Source: Spirosoma validum (GTDB taxonomy: Bacteria; Bacteroidota; Bacteroidia; Cytophagales; Spirosomataceae). Taken from it: 64,000 bases of DNA. The position numbers were made by a program, and so were the translations under genes. The DNA is taken from NCBI RefSeq assembly GCF_014699035.1, contig NZ_JACXAA010000001.1, forward strand, positions 496,001 to 560,000, written 5' to 3'. Positions 19,285 to 26,968 of this stretch are shown here, piece by piece; the stretch's first letter is position 1, and each line of letters opens with the position of its first letter. Below the pieces are notes generated by a model that saw only the letters and a program-made list of their open reading frames with translations, had not been told where the DNA came from and searched no databases.

Positions 19285-19292
19285 TAATTTTG
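19285..19292 (+). promoter_or_regulatory. -7 promoter element for maf
   Basis: TAATTTTG 20 bases before the maf ATG. A second match, TAACTTTG at 19233-19240, lies further upstream. Confidence 0.6.
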
Positions 19293-19312
19293 TCGTTCGT
19301 CATTCTGACTAT

Positions 19313-19909
19313 ATGCTTTCTTTACGTTATCCTCTCGTACTGGCATCGGGGTCGCCCCGCCGGAAACAACTGATGACCGACGCTGGTTTTTCGTTCACCA
19401 TCGAAACCCGGCCAACCGACGAAATATTTCCAGATACCATGCCCGCCGATGACGTAGCCGAATATCTTGCCCGTCAGAAAGCAGCACAATTTCAAACCGA
19501 TCTGGGCGAAAGAATCGTGCTTTGTGCGGATACGGTCGTGATTTTAGACGATCAGATTCTGAACAAACCACACGATGAAGCGGATGCCCACCGAATGCTG
19601 CGATCCTTGTCCGGGCGTACACATCGCGTTCGAACGGGGGTGTGTATACTTTCCCCCGACGGCAACGGTGAACCTCAAATGCAATCATTTACCGATGAAA
19701 CAATTGTGACGTTTGCTACGTTGACCGACGAGGAAATTACGTACTATATCCGGGAGTGTAAACCTTTCGATAAAGCGGGATCGTATGGCGCCCAGGATTT
19801 TATCGGGCTGGTTGGTCTTGAGCGCCTGGAAGGATCGTTTTATACCGTAATGGGTTTGCCTACGCATCGAGTTTATCAGGCCTTGAAACCATTTAGCTTA
19901 CTACGCTGA
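19313..19909 (+). CDS. maf: Maf-like nucleoside triphosphate pyrophosphatase
   Basis: 198 residues with the family signature near the N-terminus (LASGSPRRKQLM), the ADTVV motif (LCADTVVILDD), the SGRTH segment and KAGSYGAQDFIG. These are the metal- and base-contacting motifs of Maf proteins, which hydrolyse non-canonical or modified dTTP/UTP-type nucleotides. Normal length. The next gene begins 36 bases later on the same strand, so the two may share a transcript. Confidence 0.93.
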   Translation: MLSLRYPLVLASGSPRRKQLMTDAGFSFTIETRPTDEIFPDTMPADDVAEYLARQKAAQFQTDLGERIVLCADTVVILDDQILNKPHDEADAHRMLRSLSGRTHRVRTGVCILSPDGNGEPQMQSFTDETIVTFATLTDEEITYYIRECKPFDKAGSYGAQDFIGLVGLERLEGSFYTVMGLPTHRVYQALKPFSLLR

Positions 19910-19945
19910 AATTTTCATCAATCGTTACGTCAATACATTCATATT

Positions 19946-21514
19946 GTGACCAAAGCACCTCATAACCAATCAACTACAGTAATCAATCACACCTCATTCA
20001 GTACGTTCCCGGTTGGTCATACAGGTGTTCATTACGAAATTTTCGTTCGCTCCTTTGCCGATTCTAATGGTGACGGCATCGGCGACTTGAATGGCGTTAC
20101 TAATAACCTTGATTATTTGAAAGAACTAGGCGTATCGGCTATCTGGCTCATGCCGATTAGTCCATCCCCAACGTATCATAAATACGACGTAACGGATTAC
20201 TATGGCATTGATCCAGAATACGGTACACTGGCTGATTTTCGACGGCTTATTCACGAAGCGCACCAGCGCGGTATTGCGATCATCATCGATTTAATACTGC
20301 ATCACACCAGCATCCAGCATCCGTGGTTTCGCGAAGCAGCAAAAGGATCCGATAATCCGTACTGGAACTACTATAAATGGCTTCATCCAGGGGAAATTAA
20401 GGCTCGGAAGCTGGCTACCCGCGACATTACAGCCGATTCGGGCGAACGCAATCCCTGGCATTCGCCACGCGGTGCTACGTATCCGGAGCAGTACTACGGT
20501 ATGTTCTGGAGCGGTATGCCCGATCTAAATTTTGACCACCCACCCTTGCGAGAGGAAATATTCAAGATTACCCGGTACTGGCTTACGGATATTGGCGTCG
20601 ATGGCTTTCGACTGGATGCCGCTCGTCATCTCTACCGCGAGTTTGAAGAACCCAAAAACCACGAATTCTGGCAGCAATTCGGGCAGGTAGTTGAAGAAGC
20701 CAAACCCGGTGCTTATACGGTTGGTGAAGTCTGGACACGACCCGAGCATATCGCACCTTATTTCCGAGGCTTGAAAGCCAACTTCAATTTCGACTTACGG
20801 TTGATGATCGAAGAAATTGTTCGCCGAGAAGACGATACGGAAGATCTGGTTGAATTTCTGGACTGTGTCCACGGAACGTTTGGCAACGTTAATCCGCAGT
20901 TCATCGATGCGCTCATCCTATCCAATCACGACCAGAATCGTATTGGCAGCTTACTGAAAGGGAATCTTAACCACCAGACGCTGGCCCGGCTAAAAGTAGC
21001 CGCCAATCTGTTGCTGACGTTGCCGGGCCTCCCTTATCTGTATTACGGTGAAGAAATCGGCATGTTGGGTCTGAAACCCGACGAAAACCTGCGTGAGCCT
21101 TTCTTGTGGGACATTCGCGCCCGCGACAAGCAACGTACCCGATGGCGCCGGGGCAAGTACAGCACCAGCCAGACAGTTCGTCCGTTAGCTGAACAGCAGA
21201 CTGACCCAAATTCATTATTTAGTCATTACAAACGACTAATCCATTACCGAAACAGCCATCCGGTTCTGAACGATAACCTGAGCCGACTACAACAAACAGG
21301 CATCCGCCGGAAAGGTACGGTATCGTTTATACGTCAGACTACAAATGGACAACGTATTCTGGTACTCCACAACCTGACGGGAAAGCCCATCGACGTAGTG
21401 TTTTCTCCGGATGAAGACTGGTGTCGCGGCATCGTATTCGAGACGGTACCGGGCAGTTCGCTGATAGACGATCGCATCACTGTTCCTGCTTACGGTTGTG
21501 TAGTGATTGAGTAA
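19946..21514 (+). CDS. GH13 alpha-amylase family enzyme (trehalose synthase-like)
   Basis: 522 residues, no signal peptide; the likely start is GTG at 19946, as no Met precedes the conserved beta1 strand. GH13 conserved regions are present: DLILHHTS, GVDGFRLDAARHL with nucleophile Asp224, VGEVW with acid/base Glu261, and SNHDQNR with Asp329. The opening VHYEIFVRSFADSNGDGIGD and YHKYDVTDYYGIDPEYG place it near trehalose synthase, oligo-1,6-glucosidase and sucrose-type hydrolases. Exact substrate is not determinable. Likely cytosolic alpha-glucan or alpha-glucoside metabolism. Confidence 0.9.
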   Translation: MTKAPHNQSTTVINHTSFSTFPVGHTGVHYEIFVRSFADSNGDGIGDLNGVTNNLDYLKELGVSAIWLMPISPSPTYHKYDVTDYYGIDPEYGTLADFRRLIHEAHQRGIAIIIDLILHHTSIQHPWFREAAKGSDNPYWNYYKWLHPGEIKARKLATRDITADSGERNPWHSPRGATYPEQYYGMFWSGMPDLNFDHPPLREEIFKITRYWLTDIGVDGFRLDAARHLYREFEEPKNHEFWQQFGQVVEEAKPGAYTVGEVWTRPEHIAPYFRGLKANFNFDLRLMIEEIVRREDDTEDLVEFLDCVHGTFGNVNPQFIDALILSNHDQNRIGSLLKGNLNHQTLARLKVAANLLLTLPGLPYLYYGEEIGMLGLKPDENLREPFLWDIRARDKQRTRWRRGKYSTSQTVRPLAEQQTDPNSLFSHYKRLIHYRNSHPVLNDNLSRLQQTGIRRKGTVSFIRQTTNGQRILVLHNLTGKPIDVVFSPDEDWCRGIVFETVPGSSLIDDRITVPAYGCVVIE

Positions 21515-21833
21515 CACTGAAGTTATGCTTCATCATCAGATCGATTAAGCGGCTCTATACATTGATCTTTCAGTAGCCTTTACAGCTAGTTAGGACCAGT
21601 TCGCCCAAGTGAACTGATCCTAATTAGCATCAAAAATCCGCAATTCGTCTATTTAAGCTTTCAATTCGTCGGTTTCCGCTTCAGCGCTCATACAAACAGC
21701 GTCTGTTGCGGTGTTATTTCTATGTCTGCTTAGTCAAAAAACGTATTCCTGTTAGGTAACCAGCGCAACGTTTCTGACCAGATTAAAGTAAAGGTGTTTG
21801 GTACCGAATACAACCTATAAATCAACGTAAACG
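21515..21833. other. intergenic gap with an inverted repeat
   Basis: Contains an imperfect 17-bp inverted repeat at 21586-21627 (ctagttagga-cagttc and its complement, loop gcccaa), perhaps the end of the amylase transcript although T-rich sequence is lacking. Otherwise only the leader of the small lipoprotein gene. Confidence 0.5.
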
Positions 21834-21998
21834 ATGAAAAAGATCATGATTGTGCTGATCGCCGTGTCACTGACAGTTGGCGGATGTATGCGCCCGATGA
21901 ATGCGATGCGCCCCCCTCACGAACAACGTGCCAACCGTAAACATGTTCCGCCCCCTACGGCTCAGCCTGGCCCCGACCGCCGACCAAATCCGTACTAG
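21834..21998 (+). CDS. small lipoprotein, 54 residues
   Basis: A short frame starting MKKIMIVLIAVSLTVGGC with a good lipobox (VGGC, Cys18). The rest is a Pro/Arg/Met-rich tail ending RRPNPY. The canonical signal, the following secreted-protein gene 89 bases downstream on the same strand, and a clean ATG support it as a genuine gene. Function unknown; a tail this short and Pro-rich is probably disordered. Confidence 0.65.
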   Translation: MKKIMIVLIAVSLTVGGCMRPMNAMRPPHEQRANRKHVPPPTAQPGPDRRPNPY

Positions 21999-22086
21999 CA
22001 TTTGCTGATCACTGTTTTTCATTTTAACAAACCATCGTCTGCCTGAGCGATGAACGAACGCTCATCACTCAGCTAACTCACTCATT

Positions 22087-22656
22087 ATGAAAACGCTCCT
22101 GATTTTAGCCGGCCTGTTGGTCGGTACTAGCCTGCATCAAACCAGTCAGGCACAAGTAAATGTAAACATCAATATTGGAAGCCAGCCACTCTGGGGCCCA
22201 ACGGGCTACGATTACGTGAACTACTACTATCTGCCCGACCTGGACATTTATTACTACGTTCCCCTGCAACAGTGGATTTATTTTGATGGCGGCCGCTGGA
22301 TTACAACTACGGCGTTGCCATCCCGCTACAACAGCTACGATTTGTATCGTATGCACAAAGTGGTCATCAACGATCAGCAACCGTACCTGCACAACGCTAC
22401 GTATCGCAAAAAATATGCTTCGTTCAAAGGGCGTTACGATCAGTCTCCTATCCGCGACAGCCGCGATTCGAAGTATTACGTGATCAATAACCACCCGATG
22501 CATAATCAAGCCGTCAATGGACGACCAGGTGGCAACCCAGAGATACAGGTCGGACGTAACGGAAGTCCTCAGGCTCAAAATGGTCGGCCACAAGCGAATG
22601 GCGGTCATCAGGAACGTAACGACAGAGCGCAGAACGAACATCGGGGACCGCGCTAG
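22087..22656 (+). CDS. secreted Tyr-rich and Asn/Gly-rich protein
   Basis: 189 residues with a signal peptide (cleavage at SQAQ|VN). The first half is strongly aromatic (YDYVNYYYLPDLDIYYYVPLQ, then W-I-Y-F-D-G-G-R-W), a pattern I recognise from a conserved Bacteroidota secreted family without assigned function. The second half is low-complexity Asn/Gly/Gln/Arg and likely disordered. It lies after the small lipoprotein and ends at a terminator; the two may be co-expressed. Confidence 0.7.
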   Translation: MKTLLILAGLLVGTSLHQTSQAQVNVNINIGSQPLWGPTGYDYVNYYYLPDLDIYYYVPLQQWIYFDGGRWITTTALPSRYNSYDLYRMHKVVINDQQPYLHNATYRKKYASFKGRYDQSPIRDSRDSKYYVINNHPMHNQAVNGRPGGNPEIQVGRNGSPQAQNGRPQANGGHQERNDRAQNEHRGPR

Positions 22657-22678
22657 TGCGCATCGAGGTCAATAAGCA

Positions 22679-22725
22679 AGCCTTCTGATTTTGTGATTAC
22701 GATCCATAAATCAGAAGGCTTTTTC
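22679..22725 (+). terminator. rho-independent terminator
   Basis: agccttctgattt pairs with aaatcagaaggct, followed by five T. Confidence 0.85.
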
Positions 22726-22903
22726 AAAATACAGGCAGGTTCGATATAACCTATAATCCGCTGTTAACCAACAATACTATCGCCGACAATTACTTCTTTA
22801 TTCCTTAAAAAAGGTTAAAAATCAGGTATTTGGGCCGCATTTGCCACTGTAGTGACGTAACAGGTTAAACCGGTAAGCTGGCTTATCGAATTTGAATACA
22901 GCT

Positions 22904-24472
22904 ATGTTTGAAAGCCTTTTGGTTATTGCCATTGTTCTGCTTCTGGCAACCATCGTTTTAACGGTCATTAGTAACCGACTGGGAATTTCTGCGCCCATTT
23001 TTCTGGTGATTGCGGGCTTAGTAATCAGCCTGATGCCGGGCATTCCTCACCTGCGGCTCGACCCGGACCTTTTGTTTGTTATCCTGTTACCTCCTCTATT
23101 ATACCGGGCGGCCTGGAACACCAACTGGAACGATTTCTGGTCCAACCGTCGACCGATCAGTTTGCACGGACTGGGCCTGGTTATTGCAACCGCTGTTGGC
23201 ATTGCTTATTTATCGCACGCGCTGATTCCTAATTTCTCACTGGCACAAGGTTTTCTGCTCGGTAGCATCGTTGCTCCACCCGATGCGTTAGCGGCTACGT
23301 CGGTGCTTCAGCAGTTGAAAATTCGCCAACGTATCGTTACTATTCTGGAAGGCGAAAGCCTGATCAACGATGCGGCCAGCCTGATTGTGTTTCGCTTTGC
23401 GCTGGCCGCTGTCGTATCCGGCCAATTTTCATTCTGGGAAGCCAGCGCCGACTTCCTGCTGGCCAGTTGTGTAGGGATCAGTATTGGCTGCGGCATTGCG
23501 GGTCTTATGTACTTACTCCAGCGGTTTGTTCCAACGAGCCCCAGTATGGATACGGTACTGTCCATAGCCGCTCCGTACGTAATGTATCTATGTGCCGAGA
23601 AGGCAGATGCGTCTGGCATACTAGCGGTTGTTAGCGGAGGTTTCGTATCAGCTTATTATGCTTCAAAAACACTTACTCCTCAGGCAAAATTGCAAATACA
23701 GGGCGTTTGGGAAACCCTGGTGTTCATCTTAAACGGCTTCGTTTTCATCCTGATTGGCCTACAGTTGCCCATTATTATCAGCAAACTAAAATGGATTCCG
23801 TTGCCGGTTGCAATAGGATTTGGCTTGGCAATCAGCGTGGCCGTTGTGCTGATCCGGATGGTGTGGGTTTTTCCGGCTACGTATCTGCCCCGATTACTCA
23901 ATCCACGTTTACGGGCTAACGATCCTTATCCGGGCTGGCGAGCTGTTTTTCTGCTGGGCTGGTGCGGTATGCGGGGTGTTGTTACGTTGGCATCGGCCCT
24001 AACGATACCTCTGTTACTGAATGACCAGCGTGTGTTTCCGTTCCGGACGCTCATCATTTTTATCGCCTTTACCGTAATCATCTTTACCCTGATTGTCCAG
24101 GGGCTCAGTCTGCCTTACCTCACTCGGTACCTGGCGCTCAATGAACCTGACAATGATGAAAACCAGCTGACTGATTTAACGAACCGATTAACCGATCGGG
24201 TCCTGGATCACCTGCTTAATCATTATAGCGAGAACGTTTTAACCCATGAGATGCGGGAACAACTGGCGCAGAAGACACTCATTATCCAGACCGATACGGA
24301 AATTGTTGTCAGTGAATCGGGTACTCCGCAGCAGTATCAGCAGTTAAAGCGGGAAATCATTACGATCCGGCGTGAAGAGTTGGCGCGACTCCGCCGTCAG
24401 AATGCGTTTAGCGAAGCAATCATACGCCAAAAAGAATTCGAGCTCGACCTCGAGCAAATAGCCTTATCTTAG
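22904..24472 (+). CDS. CPA1-family Na+/H+ antiporter
   Basis: The ATG at 22904 (MFESLLVIAI) is preferred to the TTG at 22892. About twelve transmembrane helices fill residues 1-400. The signature LLGSIVAPPDALAA followed by LEGESLINDAASLIVFRFAL contains the ion-binding acidic residues of NhaP-type antiporters. A cytosolic tail of about 120 residues is charged and helical (QQYQQLKREIITIRREELAR). Role: exchange of Na+ or K+ for protons for pH and salt homeostasis. Monocistronic. Confidence 0.92.
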   Translation: MFESLLVIAIVLLLATIVLTVISNRLGISAPIFLVIAGLVISLMPGIPHLRLDPDLLFVILLPPLLYRAAWNTNWNDFWSNRRPISLHGLGLVIATAVGIAYLSHALIPNFSLAQGFLLGSIVAPPDALAATSVLQQLKIRQRIVTILEGESLINDAASLIVFRFALAAVVSGQFSFWEASADFLLASCVGISIGCGIAGLMYLLQRFVPTSPSMDTVLSIAAPYVMYLCAEKADASGILAVVSGGFVSAYYASKTLTPQAKLQIQGVWETLVFILNGFVFILIGLQLPIIISKLKWIPLPVAIGFGLAISVAVVLIRMVWVFPATYLPRLLNPRLRANDPYPGWRAVFLLGWCGMRGVVTLASALTIPLLLNDQRVFPFRTLIIFIAFTVIIFTLIVQGLSLPYLTRYLALNEPDNDENQLTDLTNRLTDRVLDHLLNHYSENVLTHEMREQLAQKTLIIQTDTEIVVSESGTPQQYQQLKREIITIRREELARLRRQNAFSEAIIRQKEFELDLEQIALS

Positions 24473-24511
24473 TTAAGTGGCAAGCGAATAAAATTCAATA
24501 ACATTCCTTCC

Positions 24512-25210
24512 TTACTCACCAGATACTTTCATCTGAAATCCGAAGCCTTTTCGGGTGTGAATCAGCTTCGTGTCGAAACCTTTGTCAATCTTTCGCCGAA
24601 GTGAATTGATGTACACGTTGAGTAAGTTTACTCCCGTACTGATGGGCGTTTCCCATACATACTGCTCAATTTCCTCCCGACTCAAAACGGTTCCCTTATT
24701 CCGAAGAAAGTACTCCAACAGTGTAAACTCACGGGGCGTTACGTGGATTTCCTTATTACCCGCCCGGCTTACCGTCTTTCTCCGCAAATCCAGTGTCAGG
24801 TCAGCCATGGTTAACTGGTGTGGCTTGCTCAGTTCGGGATCATAAGAAGGATAATTACGTTTCAGATGGGCCTGTATTCGGGCCAGTAATTCACTGAATT
24901 CGAACGGCTTCACTACGCAATCATCGGCTCCCGCATCAAAACACATCAGCTTATTGTCGATCGTTCCCAGCGGTGTAAGAACAATAATCGGAATCTGATT
25001 ATTTTGGGTTCGGATGTCTCGACAAAGTTCGTATCCGCTGGAATCCGGTCGGTTAACATCCAGTATAACCAGGTGAAAATCGCCCGATTCTACGTCCTCA
25101 CGAGCCGTGGTACTGTTAAGCGTTACAAAGACCTTAAATCCATTTTCCTTTAAGCTCCGTTGCAGAGGCACGGCCAGTTTGCTCTCATCTTCAACTATTA
25201 ATATTCGCAT
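24512..25210 (-). CDS. OmpR-family response regulator, no adjacent kinase
   Basis: 232 residues. Receiver domain with acidic pocket E7/D8, phospho-acceptor Asp51, Thr79 and Lys101, all in place. Residues around Thr79 read LTPLGTID instead of the common LTARG-type. The DNA-binding domain (about 130-230) is a winged helix with TPREFTLLEYFLRNKGTVLSR and the recognition stretch NLLNVYINSLRRKID. No kinase gene adjoins it; the nearest is the multi-PAS kinase beyond the efflux operon. It is divergent from that operon, and the shared intergenic region has two triple 11-bp repeats expected for a dimeric OmpR-type protein, so it probably controls both itself and the pump. Confidence 0.92.
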   Translation of the reverse strand: MRILIVEDESKLAVPLQRSLKENGFKVFVTLNSTTAREDVESGDFHLVILDVNRPDSSGYELCRDIRTQNNQIPIIVLTPLGTIDNKLMCFDAGADDCVVKPFEFSELLARIQAHLKRNYPSYDPELSKPHQLTMADLTLDLRRKTVSRAGNKEIHVTPREFTLLEYFLRNKGTVLSREEIEQYVWETPISTGVNLLNVYINSLRRKIDKGFDTKLIHTRKGFGFQMKVSGE

Positions 25211-25281
25211 GCGTGTACGACTTTTAAGTGTACGACCTTAATTACCGCCAAATTAGTAAACCCGTATTCGTATATAACGGC

Positions 25282-25320
25282 TTTAAAGAACTTCTAATCC
25301 TCTTTTAATGATTCTTTAAC
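25282..25320. promoter_or_regulatory. operator site 1: three 11-bp-phased repeats
   Basis: Successive 11-base units TTCTAATCctc, TTTTAATGatt, CTTTAACTtat preceded by tttaaagaa. It nearly repeats site 2 base for base. It lies 72 bases upstream of the regulator gene, about 25 bases beyond a weak -7-like word (ACTAATTTGG, leftward), a position that suits autoregulation. Confidence 0.7.
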
Positions 25321-25437
25321 TTATACTCACTTCAGCTACCATAACAACAAATTATTCTATAAATTATACAATTTTAACTATCTTATGATTGTGTAACTCT
25401 GTAACTTCCACGGTATTATCCTAAAAAGGGCGATTAT

Positions 25438-25477
25438 TTAAAGAAGTTCTAATCTTCTCTTAAGTTTCTTTTAATGT
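25438..25477. promoter_or_regulatory. operator site 2: three 11-bp-phased repeats
   Basis: Units TTCTAATCttc, TCTTAAGTttc, TTTTAATGtac preceded by tttaaagaag. Its end lies 20 bases before the -7 element at 25497, covering the -33 region, as expected for an OmpR-type activator contacting RNA polymerase. Confidence 0.75.
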
Positions 25478-25496
25478 ACCCCGTCTACAGGTAAAA

Positions 25497-25504
25497 TACC
25501 TTTG
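25497..25504 (+). promoter_or_regulatory. -7 promoter element for efflux operon
   Basis: TACCTTTG, immediately downstream of operator site 2. It implies a leader of about 345 bases before the first efflux gene; no convincing gene was found in that leader. Confidence 0.7.
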
Positions 25505-25510
25505 TATTAA

Positions 25511-25855
25511 TCAATGATGAGACATTGGTGATAAGGCTCTATCGGCTTTTTCTGTGGCTAGTAAGTCACTCTCCAGCTTGCCAGAGTCGACGACAACCCG
25601 TTTGTAAAACCGTACAGTTTATGGACTTGGGATCATATCAAAGCAAGCATCTTTCATGTATTAACCCAGCAACGATTTCGTTAGAGGCCGCTTTTGCCTT
25701 CTATACCTGGTTGCCTCAACTTCACGATGAATGCAGTCAGAAATACGCTTGGACGGGTTAACATGGAAAATAACTTAGTCCAATCGCAAATAAGCTTAGC
25801 GAAGGTCTACCTAATAAATAGTATCACAATAGTTCTGCGTAAAAAATAAGTCCTC
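25511..25855 (+). other. long 5' leader of the efflux operon
   Basis: If transcription starts near 25510, about 345 untranslated bases precede the adaptor gene. A 78-codon GTG-initiated frame (25525-25761) exists but lacks any protein-like features. No riboswitch was recognised. Confidence 0.4.
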
Positions 25856-26944
25856 ATGAAAAGAATTATCATGCTCATGCTCATGAGCGTTTGTGCCTTG
25901 TTATTCTACACAAGCTGTTCACACAAAGAAGAAGAAAAGGAAGAGGAAGTTAGCTATTCAGTTACCAGTCCACTGAAGACAGACACCACTATTACGAACC
26001 AGTTCGTGTGTCAGATTCACGCTATTCAGCATATTGAATTAAGAGCGCTGGAAAAAGGCTATTTACAGAAAATCTTTGTAGACGAAGGACAGTCCGTTCG
26101 AAAAGGTCAGCTCATGTTCCAGATTCTGCCAATCCAATACCAGGCTGAACTACAAAAAGCAGAGGCTGAAGCCAGTTTTGTTGGCGTCGAATTCAAAAAC
26201 ACAAAAGCACTGGCCGATAGCAACATCGTCTCGAAGAATGAATTAGCCCTGGCGAAAGCCAAGCTCGACAAAGCAAACGCGGAAGTATCCTTAGCAAAAG
26301 TTCACCTGGGCTTTACGGAGGTACGAGCGCCCTTCGACGGGATCATGGACCATTTTCAGGTACGGCTGGGTAGTCTTGTCAACGAAGGCGATCTGCTAAC
26401 GACACTCTCCGATAATAGTAAAATGTGGGTGTATTTCAACGTACCAGAAGCGGAGTACCTGAACTATAAAACCCATGCGCAACAGGAAAACCTGAACAGC
26501 GTAAACCTGCTGATGGCCAATCAGCGGATATATGATCATTCTGGTGTGGTTCAAACCATCGAGGCTGATTTCAACAACGAAACCGGCAACATTGCCTTCC
26601 GTGCTACGTTCCCCAATCCCAACGGGCTATTACGGCACGGTGAAACGGGCAACATCCAGATGACCTTACCGCTTAAAAATGCGCTGATTATCCCGCAGAA
26701 AGCCACCTTCGAAGTCCTGGAAAAGAAGTACGTCTACGTAGTGGATAAAGACAATAAAATTCGATCGAGGGAAATCTCTATAGCCGCCGAAATGCCGCAC
26801 ATTTTTGTGGTTCGATCAGGTCTGAGTAAAGATGATAAGATCCTGCTGGAAGGCTTACGTCAGGTTCGGGAAAACGAAAAAATAGCCTACAAATTCGTTC
26901 AGCCTGCTTCTGTCATCTCGAATCTGGAGTTGTACGCCGAATAA
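25856..26944 (+). CDS. RND efflux periplasmic adaptor lipoprotein
   Basis: 362 residues; lipobox YTSC with Cys21, followed by a Glu/Lys-rich stretch. Membrane-fusion layout: barrel and lipoyl halves around a helical hairpin (first half-lipoyl EKGYLQKIFVDEGQSVRKGQ, hairpin about 95-150, second half VRAPFDGIMDHFQVRLGSLVNEGD). It bridges the inner-membrane RND pump and the outer-membrane channel encoded by the next two genes, which follow at 24 bases and then with an overlap. First gene of the operon controlled from the repeat-bearing promoter. Confidence 0.94.
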   Translation: MKRIIMLMLMSVCALLFYTSCSHKEEEKEEEVSYSVTSPLKTDTTITNQFVCQIHAIQHIELRALEKGYLQKIFVDEGQSVRKGQLMFQILPIQYQAELQKAEAEASFVGVEFKNTKALADSNIVSKNELALAKAKLDKANAEVSLAKVHLGFTEVRAPFDGIMDHFQVRLGSLVNEGDLLTTLSDNSKMWVYFNVPEAEYLNYKTHAQQENLNSVNLLMANQRIYDHSGVVQTIEADFNNETGNIAFRATFPNPNGLLRHGETGNIQMTLPLKNALIIPQKATFEVLEKKYVYVVDKDNKIRSREISIAAEMPHIFVVRSGLSKDDKILLEGLRQVRENEKIAYKFVQPASVISNLELYAE

Positions 26945-26968
26945 TCCGATACTCTAAAACTAGAAGAC

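Noticed and set aside
22105..22641. 178-codon frame opposite the Tyr-rich secreted protein
   Set aside because: Mirror of a real gene with signal peptide and known family pattern on the other strand.
25525..25761. GTG-initiated 78-codon frame in the efflux leader
   Set aside because: No family resemblance, no signal or hydrophobic pattern, poor composition; more likely untranslated leader.
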